The notes below the pieces were generated by a model. That model saw nothing but the letters and a program-made list of their open reading frames with translations, ran no database searches and was not told the origin of the DNA. The position numbers and the translations under genes are program-made. This document shows positions 46,189 through 54,535 of a stretch of DNA of 64,000 nucleotides, piece after piece. Source of the DNA: Anaerostipes sp. 992a (GTDB lineage Bacteria > Bacillota > Clostridia > Lachnospirales > Lachnospiraceae). Where the stretch lies: contig NZ_MJIG01000004.1 in the NCBI RefSeq assembly GCF_001940245.1, positions 558,001-622,000 of the forward strand, given 5' to 3'. Within the stretch, counting starts at the first letter, position 1, and each line of letters begins with the position of its first letter.

Positions 46189-47184
46189 TTATGGCAGTTT
46201 AAATTCTTCCTGATAAATCAGTCCAGTGCCCTTTCTGCTGGCACCAAATCCAATATCATAAACAGCCGCTACCATCCCTTTGGTACCGGTACATCGCATC
46301 GTAATTCGATACTTGGATGTCCTCGTTGGATGCTCCTGCCTAAGTCCCAACGGCATCGTAAGCTTCATCTCCTGACGGCTGATGGAATGCATTCCTTCAA
46401 TTTCCAATTCTTCACACTCATCCATCAGGACATCAATCCTTCCTTCTGTATGAAACCACAGGCTTCCCGGCTGAATGATCGGTACGAACACATCCTTTTT
46501 CCCCTGGTGGAATGCACGGATTCCCCAATAATATGGATGATAATCCCCGGTCATGACCTTATCCTTTTTCTCCAATGGCTTTGCCTTCCAAAGCATTGCC
46601 CCGGTGGAGAAAAGATGATTCCCCATAAAGACTCTTCGACCGTGACATACGGATGCTAAGCTCAGCTCCATCCACTCTCCCTCAAATTCCTCTCCGATTA
46701 GATATACTGTAGAAATCTGTCTGTGATTCAGCTTTTCAGCCACCCATTTTGTAAAGAACTTGTCCTTTTCCCTGGCCGAATTCAGGCCCTTCTCTGGAAG
46801 CATTATGTCTTCCTTTTCTGTCATAATGGTCTTTCCCCTGCGTCCTGCCGCATAGAAGCAAAAACTTCCTTTATGAAATTCAAATACGGCCGTATTCCTC
46901 TGCCAGACACCTTTTTCATTCTGCAGCACATATTCCACAAAGGCTTCTTCCTTTGATAAAAAAGTCAGGTTTTTTTCCTTTTCCACTGCATCCACCAGTT
47001 CTTTTGTCAGGGTTTCTACCGTGATCACTGCAGCATCCTGAGTATCCTTTCGGTAATCATTGATAAATGCCATCCGCTCTTCGATTTCAATGGGGCATGG
47101 ACAGGCTGGAAGCTCCTTCGTCTCATCTCCATCATAGCTGCTGATATAACAAATATTATCTGTAAAATCAAATCCGTAAATCAT
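46189..47184 (-). CDS. DUF5716 family protein, actin/Hsp70-like layout
   Basis: 331 residues. The start (MIYGFDFTDNICYISSYDGD) recalls the phosphate-1 strand pair of actin/Hsp70 ATPases, TAVFEFHKGSFCFYAAGR the phosphate-2 loop, and STVYLIGEEFEGEWMEL the adenosine motif region, followed by CHGRRVFMGNHLFSTGAML. The C-terminus (about 250-331) is strand-rich, ending with TGLIYQEEFKLP. The usual DxGT and GGG residues are degenerate, so ATP hydrolysis is doubtful. DUF5716 assignment and the ATPase likeness are from pattern memory. Follows DUF5717 by ten bases. Confidence 0.65.
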   Translation of the reverse strand: MIYGFDFTDNICYISSYDGDETKELPACPCPIEIEERMAFINDYRKDTQDAAVITVETLTKELVDAVEKEKNLTFLSKEEAFVEYVLQNEKGVWQRNTAVFEFHKGSFCFYAAGRRGKTIMTEKEDIMLPEKGLNSAREKDKFFTKWVAEKLNHRQISTVYLIGEEFEGEWMELSLASVCHGRRVFMGNHLFSTGAMLWKAKPLEKKDKVMTGDYHPYYWGIRAFHQGKKDVFVPIIQPGSLWFHTEGRIDVLMDECEELEIEGMHSISRQEMKLTMPLGLRQEHPTRTSKYRITMRCTGTKGMVAAVYDIGFGASRKGTGLIYQEEFKLP

Positions 47185-47194
47185 TGTTACACTC

Positions 47195-50100
47195 CTATTC
47201 TTCCATCCAAGGCTGCAGGGATCGCTCCATCATATATTCCATTTCCCCGTACTGCTCTATCATATCATAAACCTGACTACTGTGTACATTGGCCAGCATT
47301 TCATTGATCTTATGATACTTAAGCCCCATATTTTCTTCCGCCGGATAAGCAACCTTTACGGATTTACGATACTTCCGATCGTCTCCCTGAATGGTAACAT
47401 AAACATCTGGATGTTCATCCAGAAAAGAAAGAAACCAGCCCACATATCTTCCATCGCCTAATTCCGTCATCATTTCTTCCTTTATCATCGCTTCTTTTTC
47501 TTCCTGACAATGCATCATAACCTTCTGTCCAGAAAGTCCCTGGTACGAAACAAAGCTAATACAGAAAAGAATCTTTGGAATTGGGATGCGATCCTGAAAT
47601 CCAACAAACAATTCCAGATAAATATCCCGCTCCATAAACCATCCAATGATCTGGCTTGCTAACATTTGCTCCCGATCAGAAAGCTGTTCCCGCTCCACCT
47701 GATACTTCAACCATGATAATGGTTTCAGCAAACTGTTATCCCAGCCTTTTTCGTCAAGAAATCTGGTCAAATAGTCAAAGAATTCTTCTGGAAGCTTTTT
47801 CCCATCCAGATAATGCCACTGACAAAAACGTTCAAACAGCAGATCCAATCCATTTTGGTTGCCACGTCTCAAAGACTCTAAGAAGATTTCTATATAATAT
47901 TCCTCCTTTGCGTCTTCCTTTAAAAATTGTGCCAGCAGATGATCAGTGAATCCTGCGTCATAAACTCCCTGCTCTATCCCCTGCTGCCATAGCTGATCCA
48001 GATAATCCGCTTCTGGCGGTATATGCAGCTGAAGATAAGTAAGAATTTCCTTTCCAGCCTCTCCCTGCAGGAATACTGCCTCACACATCTTGGCAGCAAA
48101 CATGGATTTTCTTCCCTGAAGGTGCTTCAGCAGATAACGAACAACCTTTTCCAGTAATTGAATGCGGATCACATCAAAACCATATCGTTCCATTCCCTTT
48201 AATGCCTCTTCATACATCTCCTGGCTGATAAAATATTCAATTACCGATGCTCGGTTCTTCTCCTGAAGCTTTTCCCATCGCACCTGTCCCAGATATTCTT
48301 CTAATTTCTCATAATTATGATTTTCATAATAATAGTTCAACAAAAGCTCCAGTATCATTTCTTTCGCATCATCGCTTAAAATCTGAAGATCCATTAGTCT
48401 TTGAGCTGTTTTGGCTTCCTCATCAGAAAGCTGGGTCTTCTTCACATACTGAGCTGCTTCTGCCAGCAGAACCTTCTCATGGAAGGTATTCTTGGTTCTG
48501 CATTTATCAAAATAAAGCTGTTCCTTCCACAGTGCTTCCATCTCCCAGAACACTTCCGCTATATGCGGATCCTCTTTTTCATCCAGGAACATGACCATAA
48601 ACTGGTCTGAATAAATGTCACAATATGCTATGCCATCCTTTAATTCATAAAAATCCGACTGGCTTTTTTCCATATGTTTGATCACTGCTGTCTTCATCTT
48701 CTTATTATGACAGATCAGCTTTTTCTTAAAAATAATATTCGGAAAAGCAATCAGTCCAGCCTCACTTCCCATCAAATCCGGAAGATACTGCTGGTATAAA
48801 TATACTGCTGGGTTTGTCATCAGTCCCTGCTCAATGGCTTTTAATACAAATACATTGATTTTTTGCGTATAATTGTTAAGGATTTCTCCATATTCCTTCC
48901 GATTCGCATGAATATTAGCATAAAGATATGCCTTTTCCTCTGTAGACAGACTGTTGCTGTAGGAAAAATAATGAAGTACTGCCGGCTCTAGCTGCTCATA
49001 CTCTTCCGGATCCAGCGTACGGATATATGCTTCAAACAGTCCGAGCATCTTCATGGATCGCTGTACTGCTTCTTTCAAGTAAACATGATATTCTCTCTTC
49101 CACTGTCCTGTTCGCAAAATCGTTCTGCAGATACTTTCCAAGTATTCTTCCTCTGGATAATTTCGATAGATTTCTTCCAATATCCAGAATGCCTCTCCTG
49201 CCAATCGATCCGTTCTTCTTATAACCCTCACGTATTGGTCTAATACCTCTTTGGTCAAAATCTTATACTTCAGACCAAACTTCATATGCTCTACGGTAAA
49301 TCCATTTACTTCTTTTATAAACAGGGGATTTCGATTCCAAATGCTTGCGGTCTCGTACTGAAGGATTGGAGCAATGATACCTTCCTGATAGAGCTTTTTG
49401 ATTTCCTCTAGCTGCTTTTTATTGGAAAAGACAATTTCCTCATCCAGATACATCAGCATCCATAAACAATATGCTCTATCTTCCTGTACCCGTTTGGCAT
49501 TGTCCCTGATAATTTTTACTGCACTTTTGGTGGTCAGCGGATTTTTCTCATACAAAGCTTTCAGATAATAATAATAGCTTTCGATCATCTCGCCTTCTTC
49601 CCATGGCCGGTTTTCATTCATCTGCTCCATGCGGTTTCTGGCTTCCTCTTCTCGTTTTCCTATGATCGCCAGCTGAAGTCTTAGCAGATCTTCTAAGATT
49701 CCACATTCCTCACCTATGCAATCGCAGGTTCTCTGACAATATTCCTCAACGCTGCATTTTCCGCACCGAAAATCCAGATAAATCTGCTGCACCTTTTTCC
49801 ACATTCTCTGTGACTGCTCTTCTTCTGCCTCATAAAAGCGAATTATGATCTTAAAATGTTCAAAAGCTGTATCCAGTTCCACAATTCCTTCCGTCATTTC
49901 TTCCGAAGCATTTCTCAGATCAACACAAAGTTCATAGGTCATATCCTGAAACTGCTCCGTAGTGATCAGAGAAGCTTCTGTCTTCAGATGCGGATAGACA
50001 CGTACGTCCATCTCTTCATAACCCCAATTCTTCTGATGAATGGGAATCTGCAGATATTCCTGATCTCTGGATACCTGATATTCTTCTTTTTCTATTTCAA

Positions 50101-50311
50101 AGGAAACTCGTTCCTTGGCTCCTGTACAGATTAAAAATTCTTCTAAAATCTGATTCCGGTTCTTCCCCATCATCAGCTGATCATAAATATTACGTAGCTC
50201 TGTCTCCTCCTGAAGATAGAACTTTTTAAAATTCTCGCCAAAAAAAATCCTTTTTGCTTCCTGAATATTTAACTTTGCTGCCTCCAAAAAAAGACTGAGA
50301 TTTTCTTTCAT
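47195..50311 (-). CDS. DUF5717 family protein, very large
   Basis: 1038 residues, soluble and acidic. Residues about 60-160 look like a beta-sandwich (VSFEIEKEEYQVSRDQEYLQ, then KNWGYEEMDVRVYPHLK). The remainder is mostly helical with TPR/HEAT-like repetition (e.g. EAFWILEEIYRNYPEEEYLES, CRTILRTGQWKREYHVY), and a strand-rich C-terminus near 940-1010 (HPDVYVTIQGDDRKYRKSVKV) closes it. A cysteine cluster (six Cys between 183 and 203) is unusual. Matches DUF5717 as I know it, a Lachnospiraceae family of unknown function. First gene of a four-gene unit. Confidence 0.7.
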   Translation of the reverse strand: MKENLSLFLEAAKLNIQEAKRIFFGENFKKFYLQEETELRNIYDQLMMGKNRNQILEEFLICTGAKERVSFEIEKEEYQVSRDQEYLQIPIHQKNWGYEEMDVRVYPHLKTEASLITTEQFQDMTYELCVDLRNASEEMTEGIVELDTAFEHFKIIIRFYEAEEEQSQRMWKKVQQIYLDFRCGKCSVEEYCQRTCDCIGEECGILEDLLRLQLAIIGKREEEARNRMEQMNENRPWEEGEMIESYYYYLKALYEKNPLTTKSAVKIIRDNAKRVQEDRAYCLWMLMYLDEEIVFSNKKQLEEIKKLYQEGIIAPILQYETASIWNRNPLFIKEVNGFTVEHMKFGLKYKILTKEVLDQYVRVIRRTDRLAGEAFWILEEIYRNYPEEEYLESICRTILRTGQWKREYHVYLKEAVQRSMKMLGLFEAYIRTLDPEEYEQLEPAVLHYFSYSNSLSTEEKAYLYANIHANRKEYGEILNNYTQKINVFVLKAIEQGLMTNPAVYLYQQYLPDLMGSEAGLIAFPNIIFKKKLICHNKKMKTAVIKHMEKSQSDFYELKDGIAYCDIYSDQFMVMFLDEKEDPHIAEVFWEMEALWKEQLYFDKCRTKNTFHEKVLLAEAAQYVKKTQLSDEEAKTAQRLMDLQILSDDAKEMILELLLNYYYENHNYEKLEEYLGQVRWEKLQEKNRASVIEYFISQEMYEEALKGMERYGFDVIRIQLLEKVVRYLLKHLQGRKSMFAAKMCEAVFLQGEAGKEILTYLQLHIPPEADYLDQLWQQGIEQGVYDAGFTDHLLAQFLKEDAKEEYYIEIFLESLRRGNQNGLDLLFERFCQWHYLDGKKLPEEFFDYLTRFLDEKGWDNSLLKPLSWLKYQVEREQLSDREQMLASQIIGWFMERDIYLELFVGFQDRIPIPKILFCISFVSYQGLSGQKVMMHCQEEKEAMIKEEMMTELGDGRYVGWFLSFLDEHPDVYVTIQGDDRKYRKSVKVAYPAEENMGLKYHKINEMLANVHSSQVYDMIEQYGEMEYMMERSLQPWMEE

Positions 50312-50360
50312 AACTTGCCATTTCCTCGTTTTCTGTCTATAATGTTAATTTGAAAGAAAA

Positions 50361-50393
50361 CTATGTCCATTTTCTTTCCACAAAATGGCATAG
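50361..50393. promoter_or_regulatory. Inverted repeat between divergent DUF5717 and CobD-like genes
   Basis: CTATGTCCATTTT (50361-50373) and AAAATGGCATAG (50382-50393) pair with one mismatch across an 8-base centre. It sits in the middle of the 138-base divergent gap, the normal place for an operator acting on both genes. Confidence 0.5.
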
Positions 50394-50449
50394 TATTCTT
50401 TACTAGTATACCAAAAACCCCAGAATATGAAAAGAAGTGAGTTAGATTT

Positions 50450-51547
50450 ATGAATAAAGTAAAAGAGCATTTTCACGGAAGTGACTTAGAAAAAGTTGAA
50501 AAAGTATTTGGCATTAAAAAGGAAGATATCACCAGTTTTGGCGCCAATGTCAATCCCCTTGGCATTTCTCCAATGCTGCGTGCCAACTTATCCGCACACA
50601 TTGATGCTATCACATCCTATCCAGATCGGGAATATACGGATCTTCGAAATGCCATCAGCATTTATACGAATGCTCCTCTTTCCAGCATTATGGTAGGCAA
50701 TGGTTCCACAGAGCTGATCGGTCTGTTCATCCAGATTCAAAATCCGAAAAAAGCCCTGATTCTCTCTCCAACCTATTCCGAATACGAAAGAGAAATTTCC
50801 CTTTCTGGAGGTAGCTGCCTCTACCATTATTTAAAAGAAGAAAATCAGTTTCACATCGATATCGATGCACTTCTGGCTGATATTACAGCTGAGATTGATC
50901 TTCTGATCATCTGCAATCCTAACAACCCTACCTCAACGATCATCCCAAGACAGGAGATGGAGCAGATTGTAAAACATTGCCAGAAGACAGATACCTTTGT
51001 TCTCATCGATGAGACTTATATTGAGTTCTCACCGGATATGGAAGCAGTTACTTCTATTCCGCTGACAAAGCACTATCCGAATATGGTCATTCTTCGTGGA
51101 ATTTCCAAATTCTTTGCAGCCCCAGGGCTCCGCCTTGGCTATTCCATCTGTAGCAATGAAGCGCTTTATGACCGCATGAAAGAAATAAAGAATCCATGGA
51201 CCATCAACTCTCTGGCCGGTGTTGCCGGAGAAATCATGTTCTCTGACCACGATTATATTCACCACTCCAAAGCATTCACTCATACAGAAAGAGCTTATTG
51301 CCAGGAACAGCTGGATGCCATGGATCATGTCAGGTATTATGACTCCTATGGAAATTTTATTCTTGTGAAGATTTTAAAAGAAGGACTGACATCCTCTGAC
51401 CTTTTTATTCATTGTATCAAAAAAGGCCTCATGATCCGCGACTGTTCTGATTTCGCCGGGCTCGATGAGACCTTTGTCCGTTTCTGCTTTATGAGTCATG
51501 AGAAGAATGTAGCACTTATGGATGCTTTTCGCGAAGTACTTTCCTAA
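50450..51547 (+). CDS. PLP-dependent aminotransferase/decarboxylase, CobD-like
   Basis: 365 residues, fold-type I. The N-terminus HFHGSDLEKVEKVFGIK followed by FGANVNPLGISP matches L-threonine-O-3-phosphate decarboxylase (CobD) more than HisC. Also ICNPNNPTST, LIDETYIEFSP, and GISKFFAAPGLRLGYS with the PLP lysine. CobD gives aminopropanol phosphate for cobalamin's lower loop; if so, it is a partner of cobO at 8630. HisC remains possible. Its stop overlaps that of the convergent C_GCAxxG_C_C gene. Confidence 0.75.
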   Translation: MNKVKEHFHGSDLEKVEKVFGIKKEDITSFGANVNPLGISPMLRANLSAHIDAITSYPDREYTDLRNAISIYTNAPLSSIMVGNGSTELIGLFIQIQNPKKALILSPTYSEYEREISLSGGSCLYHYLKEENQFHIDIDALLADITAEIDLLIICNPNNPTSTIIPRQEMEQIVKHCQKTDTFVLIDETYIEFSPDMEAVTSIPLTKHYPNMVILRGISKFFAAPGLRLGYSICSNEALYDRMKEIKNPWTINSLAGVAGEIMFSDHDYIHHSKAFTHTERAYCQEQLDAMDHVRYYDSYGNFILVKILKEGLTSSDLFIHCIKKGLMIRDCSDFAGLDETFVRFCFMSHEKNVALMDAFREVLS

Positions 51548-51996
51548 GCCTCTTCTTCTAACATTGCAGCCGCCATGCCGACGATCTGTCCGCATGGCCT
51601 TTTTTTATAATATTCTTTTGTCCGTTCTTCCGGAATATGACTAAACGTATTTTCAGTAAGTCCTAAAAGCTCCTTACAGATAATACTTCCATTCTCCTCA
51701 CGAAATCTGGCCGCCAGGTGTTGAATCCTCTGATAATGCTCTGCCTTACCTTTCTGATCTTTTGGAGAATCATAGCCATATAACATGCCAGCTACCATGA
51801 ACATACCGGAGACTGCCCCGCAAACCTGGCGAAGACGTCCCATTCCTGCTCCAAAGGATGAACTTAACCGTACTGCCATCTCTTTTTCCATACCACATTC
51901 CTCGGCGTATGCCAGCAGCACAGACTGAGCACAGTTATATCCTTCCTTGAAATATTCCATAGCTTTCTGCCCATGAGGACTTTTTGTAAGATCCAT
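51544..51996 (-). CDS. C_GCAxxG_C_C family protein
   Basis: 150 residues. The defining cysteines are seen: YNCAQSVLLAY, then SSSFGAGMGRLRQVCGAVSG, and ICKELLG near the end (the motif C-x-GAG-x-C). These families are thought to bind a metal or redox cofactor, but no function is proven. The ATG at 51996 is preferred over the GTG at 52005, which lacks an SD. Stop codons of this and the convergent CobD-like gene interlock (TAA/TAG, overlap of four bases). Confidence 0.85.
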   Translation of the reverse strand: MDLTKSPHGQKAMEYFKEGYNCAQSVLLAYAEECGMEKEMAVRLSSSFGAGMGRLRQVCGAVSGMFMVAGMLYGYDSPKDQKGKAEHYQRIQHLAARFREENGSIICKELLGLTENTFSHIPEERTKEYYKKRPCGQIVGMAAAMLEEEA

Positions 51997-52008
51997 ATTG
52001 CCCACCCT

Positions 52009-52494
52009 TTACTGTTCAATGAGCAACATACAGCTGCTATTCTTCTTCTCGATTTTCTCAAGTTCTGCATCAGAAGAAGCCACTTCGGTTGGATATACCT
52101 CAAGATAATAATCTTCTCCTTTTTTCAGATTCTTAAAGGTATAAGCATCCTTTTTCCCGGAAATTTTGATTTCTTTTGCTTCTCCTGAAGAAGTATTGGT
52201 CAGAGAAAAAACCATCTTCAAAGAATTATCCAACTGACCGATCTCCTCGAATCGAAACGTTACTTTACTCCCTTTTGCTTTAAAATTCAATCCACTTTTG
52301 ATCTCACCAAAAGTAATCTGGTCACCTTCTTTTTCCAATTCCGTAACTTTTTCCAGGTCCTGATCTTCTGTTGTCTTTTCTGTGGCCGCCTTTTTCGTCG
52401 TATCCTCATTGCCTTCTTTCTGAGTCTTTTTCCCGCAGGCTACAACCGTACATACCAGACATACACACAGACATACTGTTAAAAACTTTTTCAT
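52009..52494 (-). CDS. Small lipoprotein, unknown
   Basis: 161 residues. A lipoprotein signal (LTVCLCVCLVCTVVACGKK) is followed by an Asn/Lys/Thr-rich spacer and a beta-rich domain (about 60-150: TFGEIKSGLNFKAKGSKVTF, LKMVFSLTNTSSGEAKE). Similar to Ig-like DUF4352/5067-type lipoproteins, but I do not recognise the family. RBS AAGGAGG. It is 13 bases downstream of lepB. Confidence 0.7.
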   Translation of the reverse strand: MKKFLTVCLCVCLVCTVVACGKKTQKEGNEDTTKKAATEKTTEDQDLEKVTELEKEGDQITFGEIKSGLNFKAKGSKVTFRFEEIGQLDNSLKMVFSLTNTSSGEAKEIKISGKKDAYTFKNLKKGEDYYLEVYPTEVASSDAELEKIEKKNSSCMLLIEQ

Positions 52495-52507
52495 CTTAAC
52501 AACCTCC

Positions 52508-53020
52508 TTATTTAATCAGCTTGATCTTAGGATAATACTGAAGCTTTGCTTTGCCCAGGATGGCATCCTTTTTTACATACTTATCATTCCAAAAACGGGA
52601 ATCTAACGAATCGTTTCGATTATCTCCCATCATAAAATAACAGCCCTCTGGCACATCATAAGGACCAAAGCTTCCTTCCATCTCTTCTTTAATATAATCT
52701 TCCTCCAAAGGCTCCTTGCTATCATTAATATACACTTTACCATCGATGATTTCTACCTTTTCGCCAGGAAGACCGATGATTCTCTTAATAAACAACTCCT
52801 CTGGATCGTCTGGATATTCAAAGACTACAATGTCTCCTCGTTCTGGTTCATGGAACCAATAGGCCGTTCGCAGTGCGATCAGCTTATCCCCCGTCATAAT
52901 GGTATTCTCCATGGAACCACTTGGGATTCTGGAATTTACGATCAGAAATTCACTGACAAACACCGCCAAGATGACTGCTAATATAATACATTTTATCCAA
53001 CTGGTAATTTCACTTTTCAT
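52508..53020 (-). CDS. lepB: Signal peptidase I
   Basis: 170 residues, N-terminal membrane anchor (WIKCIILAVILAVFVSEFLI), catalytic Ser in RIPSGSMENTI (about 36) and Lys in LFIKRIIGLPGE (about 77), plus MGDNRNDSLDSRFW. It cleaves Sec/Tat signal peptides. The window has several potential substrates (the phosphatase, for instance). GGGGTGG is the RBS. Confidence 0.94.
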   Translation of the reverse strand: MKSEITSWIKCIILAVILAVFVSEFLIVNSRIPSGSMENTIMTGDKLIALRTAYWFHEPERGDIVVFEYPDDPEELFIKRIIGLPGEKVEIIDGKVYINDSKEPLEEDYIKEEMEGSFGPYDVPEGCYFMMGDNRNDSLDSRFWNDKYVKKDAILGKAKLQYYPKIKLIK

Positions 53021-53073
53021 GGAACCACCCCTTTCCTATCCATTTATCTCACCTTCGACCCTGACAGAATCGA

Positions 53074-53107
53074 AAGAGCAGGCACCTTACGATACCTGCT
53101 CTTATTT
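53074..53107 (-). terminator. Intrinsic terminator after purA
   Basis: AAGAGCAGG and CCTGCTCTT (53074-53082, 53095-53103) pair with a 12-base loop. The minus-strand tail (TTCGATTCT) is modest in T content. It lies about 40 bases after the purA stop. Confidence 0.7.
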
Positions 53108-53139
53108 ACACAAAAGTGTACAGACGAACTCCGTCTTTC

Positions 53140-54426
53140 TTACTTCTTAAATCCACGGTAAATGATCTCATTTCTACCAGGACCATTAGAGATTAACGTA
53201 ATTGGATATCCTAATCGTTCTTCTACAAACTCAATATAATTTTTACAATTTTCTGGTAAATCATCGTAGTTTGTGATTCCTCTGATATCACACTTCCATC
53301 CTGGTAAAACTTCCAATACTGGTTTTGCTTTTTCTAATGTTCTGGTTGTTGGGAACTCGGTTGTTACTTCTCCATCGATTTCATATCCAACACATACTGG
53401 AATCTCGTCCAGATATCCAAGTACATCCAGAACTGTAAATGCAACGTCTGTTGTTCCCTGCATTCTACATCCATATTTAGAAGCTGGAATATCAAACCAT
53501 CCCATACGTCTTGGACGTCCTGTCGTTGCCCCGAATTCTCCGCCGTCTCCGCCACGTCTTCTTAATTCATCTGCTTCTTCGCCGAAGATCTCACTTACAA
53601 AAGCACCTGCTCCAACTGCACTGGAGTATGCCTTTACAACGGTAATCACCTGTTTGATTTCATATGGAGGGATACCAGCTCCGATTGCCCCATATGCTGC
53701 CAATGTAGAAGAAGAGGTTACCATTGGATAAATTCCATGATCAGGATCTTTCAGAGAACCTAACTGACCTTCTAATAAGATATCCTTTCCTTCCTTAATT
53801 GCATTATGAAGGTATAAAGATACGTCACATACATAAGGTGCTACCATATCTCTATATTCCATCAATGTCTGGAACAATTCTTCTTCATCGATTTTTGGTT
53901 TATGGTATAAGTGTTCTAACAGGATGTTCTTCTGTTCGCATACATTTGCAATTTTTTCTTTTAAGTATTCTTCATCAAATAATTCACTAACCTGAAAACC
54001 AATTTTCGCATATTTATCAGAATAAAATGGTGCGATTCCTGATTTTGTAGAACCAAAGGATTTTCCGCCCAGACGTTCTTCTTCGTACTGATCGAATAAA
54101 ACGTGGTAAGGCATTACGATCTGTGCCCGGTCAGATACTAATAATTTTGGTGCAGGTACTCCCTGTGCTTCGATTTCTTTCATTTCGTTAAATAAAACAG
54201 GGATATTTAATGCCACTCCGTTGCCGATGATACTGGTAGTGTTGTCGTTAAACACACCAGAAGGCAGTGTATGTAGTGCAAACTTACCATAATCATTAAT
54301 AATTGTATGACCAGCATTTGCTCCACCTTGGAATCGGATGACAATATCTGAATCCTGCGCAAGCATATCCGTAATCTTACCTTTACCTTCGTCTCCCCAG
54401 TTAGCTCCTACTATCGCTTTTACCAT
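53140..54426 (-). CDS. purA: Adenylosuccinate synthetase
   Basis: First step from IMP to AMP. 428 residues with GANWGDEGKGKITDM (P-loop), QGGANAGHT, GSTKSGIAPFYSDK, and GRPRRMGWFDIPASKYG. Full length. Preceded by a structured leader and followed by a terminator; apparently its own transcript or attenuated from the DUF815 gene. Confidence 0.98.
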   Translation of the reverse strand: MVKAIVGANWGDEGKGKITDMLAQDSDIVIRFQGGANAGHTIINDYGKFALHTLPSGVFNDNTTSIIGNGVALNIPVLFNEMKEIEAQGVPAPKLLVSDRAQIVMPYHVLFDQYEEERLGGKSFGSTKSGIAPFYSDKYAKIGFQVSELFDEEYLKEKIANVCEQKNILLEHLYHKPKIDEEELFQTLMEYRDMVAPYVCDVSLYLHNAIKEGKDILLEGQLGSLKDPDHGIYPMVTSSSTLAAYGAIGAGIPPYEIKQVITVVKAYSSAVGAGAFVSEIFGEEADELRRRGGDGGEFGATTGRPRRMGWFDIPASKYGCRMQGTTDVAFTVLDVLGYLDEIPVCVGYEIDGEVTTEFPTTRTLEKAKPVLEVLPGWKCDIRGITNYDDLPENCKNYIEFVEERLGYPITLISNGPGRNEIIYRGFKK

Positions 54427-54480
54427 GAGTTAATATCCTCCTAAATGTATATAAATTGAGTGTTACCAAATTGGAAAACC

Positions 54481-54532
54481 ATACCGGCTTCTGCCATGCC
54501 AATCCTAATTGGCAATTACGCATACACGGTAT
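54481..54532 (-). promoter_or_regulatory. Structured leader before purA
   Basis: ATACCG (54481-54486) pairs with CGGTAT (54527-54532), enclosing a 7-bp hairpin TGCCAAT-CCTA-ATTGGCA (54497-54514). No purine-riboswitch consensus is present. It could also be a weak terminator of the upstream DUF815 gene, since only GGTTTTCC follows the stem on the minus strand. Confidence 0.4.
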
Positions 54533-54535
54533 ATT

